From a bacterium (GTDB taxonomy: Bacteria > Krumholzibacteriota > Krumholzibacteriia > LZORAL124-64-63): 64,000 bases of DNA. The translations under genes were made by a program, and so were the position numbers. The notes below the pieces were generated by a model. The model ran no database searches, had not been told where the DNA came from, and worked only from the letters and a program-made list of their open reading frames with translations. The DNA lies in contig JAAEQC010000177.1 in NCBI GenBank assembly GCA_024231905.1, forward strand, positions 43,364 through 107,363, read 5' to 3'. Shown one piece after another: positions 62,946-64,000 of this stretch. Numbering within the stretch: the stretch's first letter is position 1; every line of letters starts with the position of its first letter.

Positions 62946-63413
62946 CTAGAAGGTCTCTTCAGATACGTTATTGGATTCGTCGCATTCAGTTACCATGTCC
63001 TTGGCATCGGCGCTGACAACCAGGACACCATGCATGAGAGTCGAGAGATCGATCGACGGTCTCTCGCTGAAAGAGCCGAGAGGAATGTCGTCGAAGGAAA
63101 CTTCTGCTCCCCTTGCTAGGCCGACGACCGACTCCGTGTGTTGCGATTCGGGTTTGGCAGACGCCGGTGCGCCTACTTGGTTGATCTCGAAGTAGACAAG
63201 GAACTCACCAGCTCCTGCGCTGCCGATGTTCTTCACGGTCACCGAAACCGTCCGCGCCACCGAGTCGAACTCAGCCGCGGTCACGGCTAGATCCGGGAGG
63301 CAACACGTGCCCACGCACTTGCTCTTGCACCAGGCGCAGCAACCACTGAGGGCCATTGAGGAAACGAATAAGACGACGAAGGCCAGTGATAGAACTACTC
63401 TCGATCTGGTCAT
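62946..63413 (-). CDS. Lipoprotein with CARDB-like domain
   Basis: A 155-residue lipoprotein: signal ending SSMALSGC, followed by a short Cys-rich cluster (CAWCKSKCVGTCC) that could be disulfide-bonded or bind metal. A CARDB (cell-adhesion-related) Ig-like domain follows (PDLAVTAAEFDSVARTVSVTVKNIGSAGAG; VVSADAKDMVTECDESNN). CARDB domains are usually parts of larger surface proteins; here the domain is alone. GGGGAG precedes the ATG. It is 98 bp upstream of the papain-like gene on the same strand, so the two may be transcribed together. Confidence 0.75.
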   Translation of the reverse strand: MTRSRVVLSLAFVVLFVSSMALSGCCAWCKSKCVGTCCLPDLAVTAAEFDSVARTVSVTVKNIGSAGAGEFLVYFEINQVGAPASAKPESQHTESVVGLARGAEVSFDDIPLGSFSERPSIDLSTLMHGVLVVSADAKDMVTECDESNNVSEETF

Positions 63414-63822
63414 GGCAGGTCTCCCCTAAGATTCGCTGGGCGACGCCACATGCGCTCCAAGTACTCGGTTCCTTCCATGTCCGAGGATCACAGATAGAAC
63501 GCGCCGTCGAACCCCTCTCGTCGAATGGGTCAGCACGCGGCTATATGCCCGCCGCTCGCTGCCGCGATACGCTCATCCATGAGGAATTGGGCGATCCGTC
63601 ACGTGTTTAGGCAAGATGCTAGGTGGGCTGCGTATTCGTCTCGATGCGGTCTTCTATCCCCAATTCAAGAACAGCTACGGTGCTCAACATTCAAGAGGTG
63701 GAGCAAAAACAGCGGCATGCGCAACCTCGAGCGACAGATGATCGCTAGTTCAATCAATGCAGATCCGGTAGGAATGGATTCAGATGGCCCGCACAATCTG
63801 TCCGAGGAGCAAAAAAGACCCT
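63414..63822. other. Intergenic region
   Basis: About 400 bp between the CARDB lipoprotein start and the repeat end at 63823. It contains the promoter side of the lipoprotein gene. I see no gene with a start, ribosome site and coding-like composition, and no RNA gene. Confidence 0.35.
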
Positions 63823-63852
63823 TGTGCCTCCCAAATATTCCATCCACGCTGG
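63823..63852 (+). repeat. Solo beta-type repeat end
   Basis: TGTGCCTCCCAAATATTCC then ATCCACGCTGG. It matches the beta ends at 60934 and 61049-61209. The inward orientation points to the right, so a larger mobile element could extend from here past the window edge. Confidence 0.6.
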
Positions 63853-63859
63853 AACCTAA

Positions 63860-64000
63860 CTAGTTCCCGTCCGGAAAGCCCACTTTTTCGCGTAGCCACA
63901 GCCTCGTATGCGTCCGCAGCTCCGACGCCGTGACCATATCATGCCGCGGCCACGGCGTCATGGCGACACCACCGGGTTTTCCCGACCTCGCCGGACGCAC
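63860..64000 (-). CDS. Partial ORF at the right edge, possibly carried by a mobile element
   Basis: An open frame enters from beyond the right edge and stops at 63860. Visible residues include KPGGVAMTPWPRHDMVTASE and LRTHTRLWLREKVGFPDGN at the C-terminus. Its stop lies 7 bp inside the beta-type end at 63823-63852. The position suggests a gene of the element; I do not recognise the family, and a transposase is only a guess. The segment may also be a remnant. Confidence 0.35.
   Translation of the reverse strand: MRPARSGKPGGVAMTPWPRHDMVTASELRTHTRLWLREKVGFPDGN

Overview
The window is GC-rich and densely coded, apparently from one chromosome. Seven genes or gene remnants end in the same kind of C-terminal tail (an N-P-F-N-P-like motif, a small beta-sandwich, then a last segment such as KMTLVK or KITLVR). 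Lipoproteins and Sec- or Tat-exported proteins are unusually common. This points to a member of the Fibrobacteres-Chlorobi-Bacteroidetes superphylum, of the kind seen in Krumholzibacteriota, Eisenbacteria or Latescibacterota. That placement is inference from protein style; no rRNA, tRNA or ribosomal protein gene is present to test it.

Layout. 0-8.6 kb: an edge-truncated ABC-F ATPase (Uup type), a gamma-glutamyltransferase fused to a prolyl-iminopeptidase-like hydrolase, a large tailed secreted protein and a LysR regulator. 8.7-13.8 kb: a tight five-gene minus-strand operon (membrane protein, Tat-exported DUF362 protein, membrane polyferredoxin, Tat-exported aldo/keto reductase, exported DUF6599-like protein) that looks like an uncharacterised extracytoplasmic redox module. 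13.9-18.2 kb: a tailed FG-GAP/BNR-type secreted protein divergent from a lipoprotein/PepSY-membrane pair, with a 16-bp perfect palindrome between them. 18.3-23.4 kb: secreted lipoproteins, a 6-bladed propeller protein and two gene remnants. 23.4-32 kb: Tex, a DUF2087 regulator under a 20-bp AT palindrome, an exported epimerase-like protein, an SGNH-type lipoprotein and a membrane-anchored winged-helix/beta-propeller regulator. 32-46.7 kb: a B12-radical SAM enzyme, a cluster of decayed fragments, an S9 peptidase, a PLC-like hydrolase, a thermonuclease, small lipoproteins, a serine hydrolase and two more tailed proteins.

46.7-57.3 kb is a mosaic. An ABC exporter pair, DUF1456 and CvfB genes with more AT at third positions, and an RluA-type synthase are followed by a double-parvulin lipoprotein, an ATC-hydrolase-like protein, a MscS channel and a coupled XRE / membrane protein / retropepsin-lipoprotein operon. 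A dispersed repeat (called alpha here) recurs through it, mostly just downstream of minus-strand genes. 57.3-64 kb carries transposase remnants, a 161-bp MITE-like element with TGT...ACA inverted ends and related solo ends (called beta). Among these lie an exported endonuclease/phosphatase-family protein, a repeat-rich tailed protein, a signal-less papain-like protease and a CARDB lipoprotein.

Working together: most of the content is envelope and secretion biology (exported peptidases, sensors and tailed cargo), plus one electron-transfer operon and several small regulatory modules. Decay of mobile elements and of secreted-protein genes is visible in several intergenic regions. I found no CRISPR array, phage, plasmid origin or structural RNA gene.
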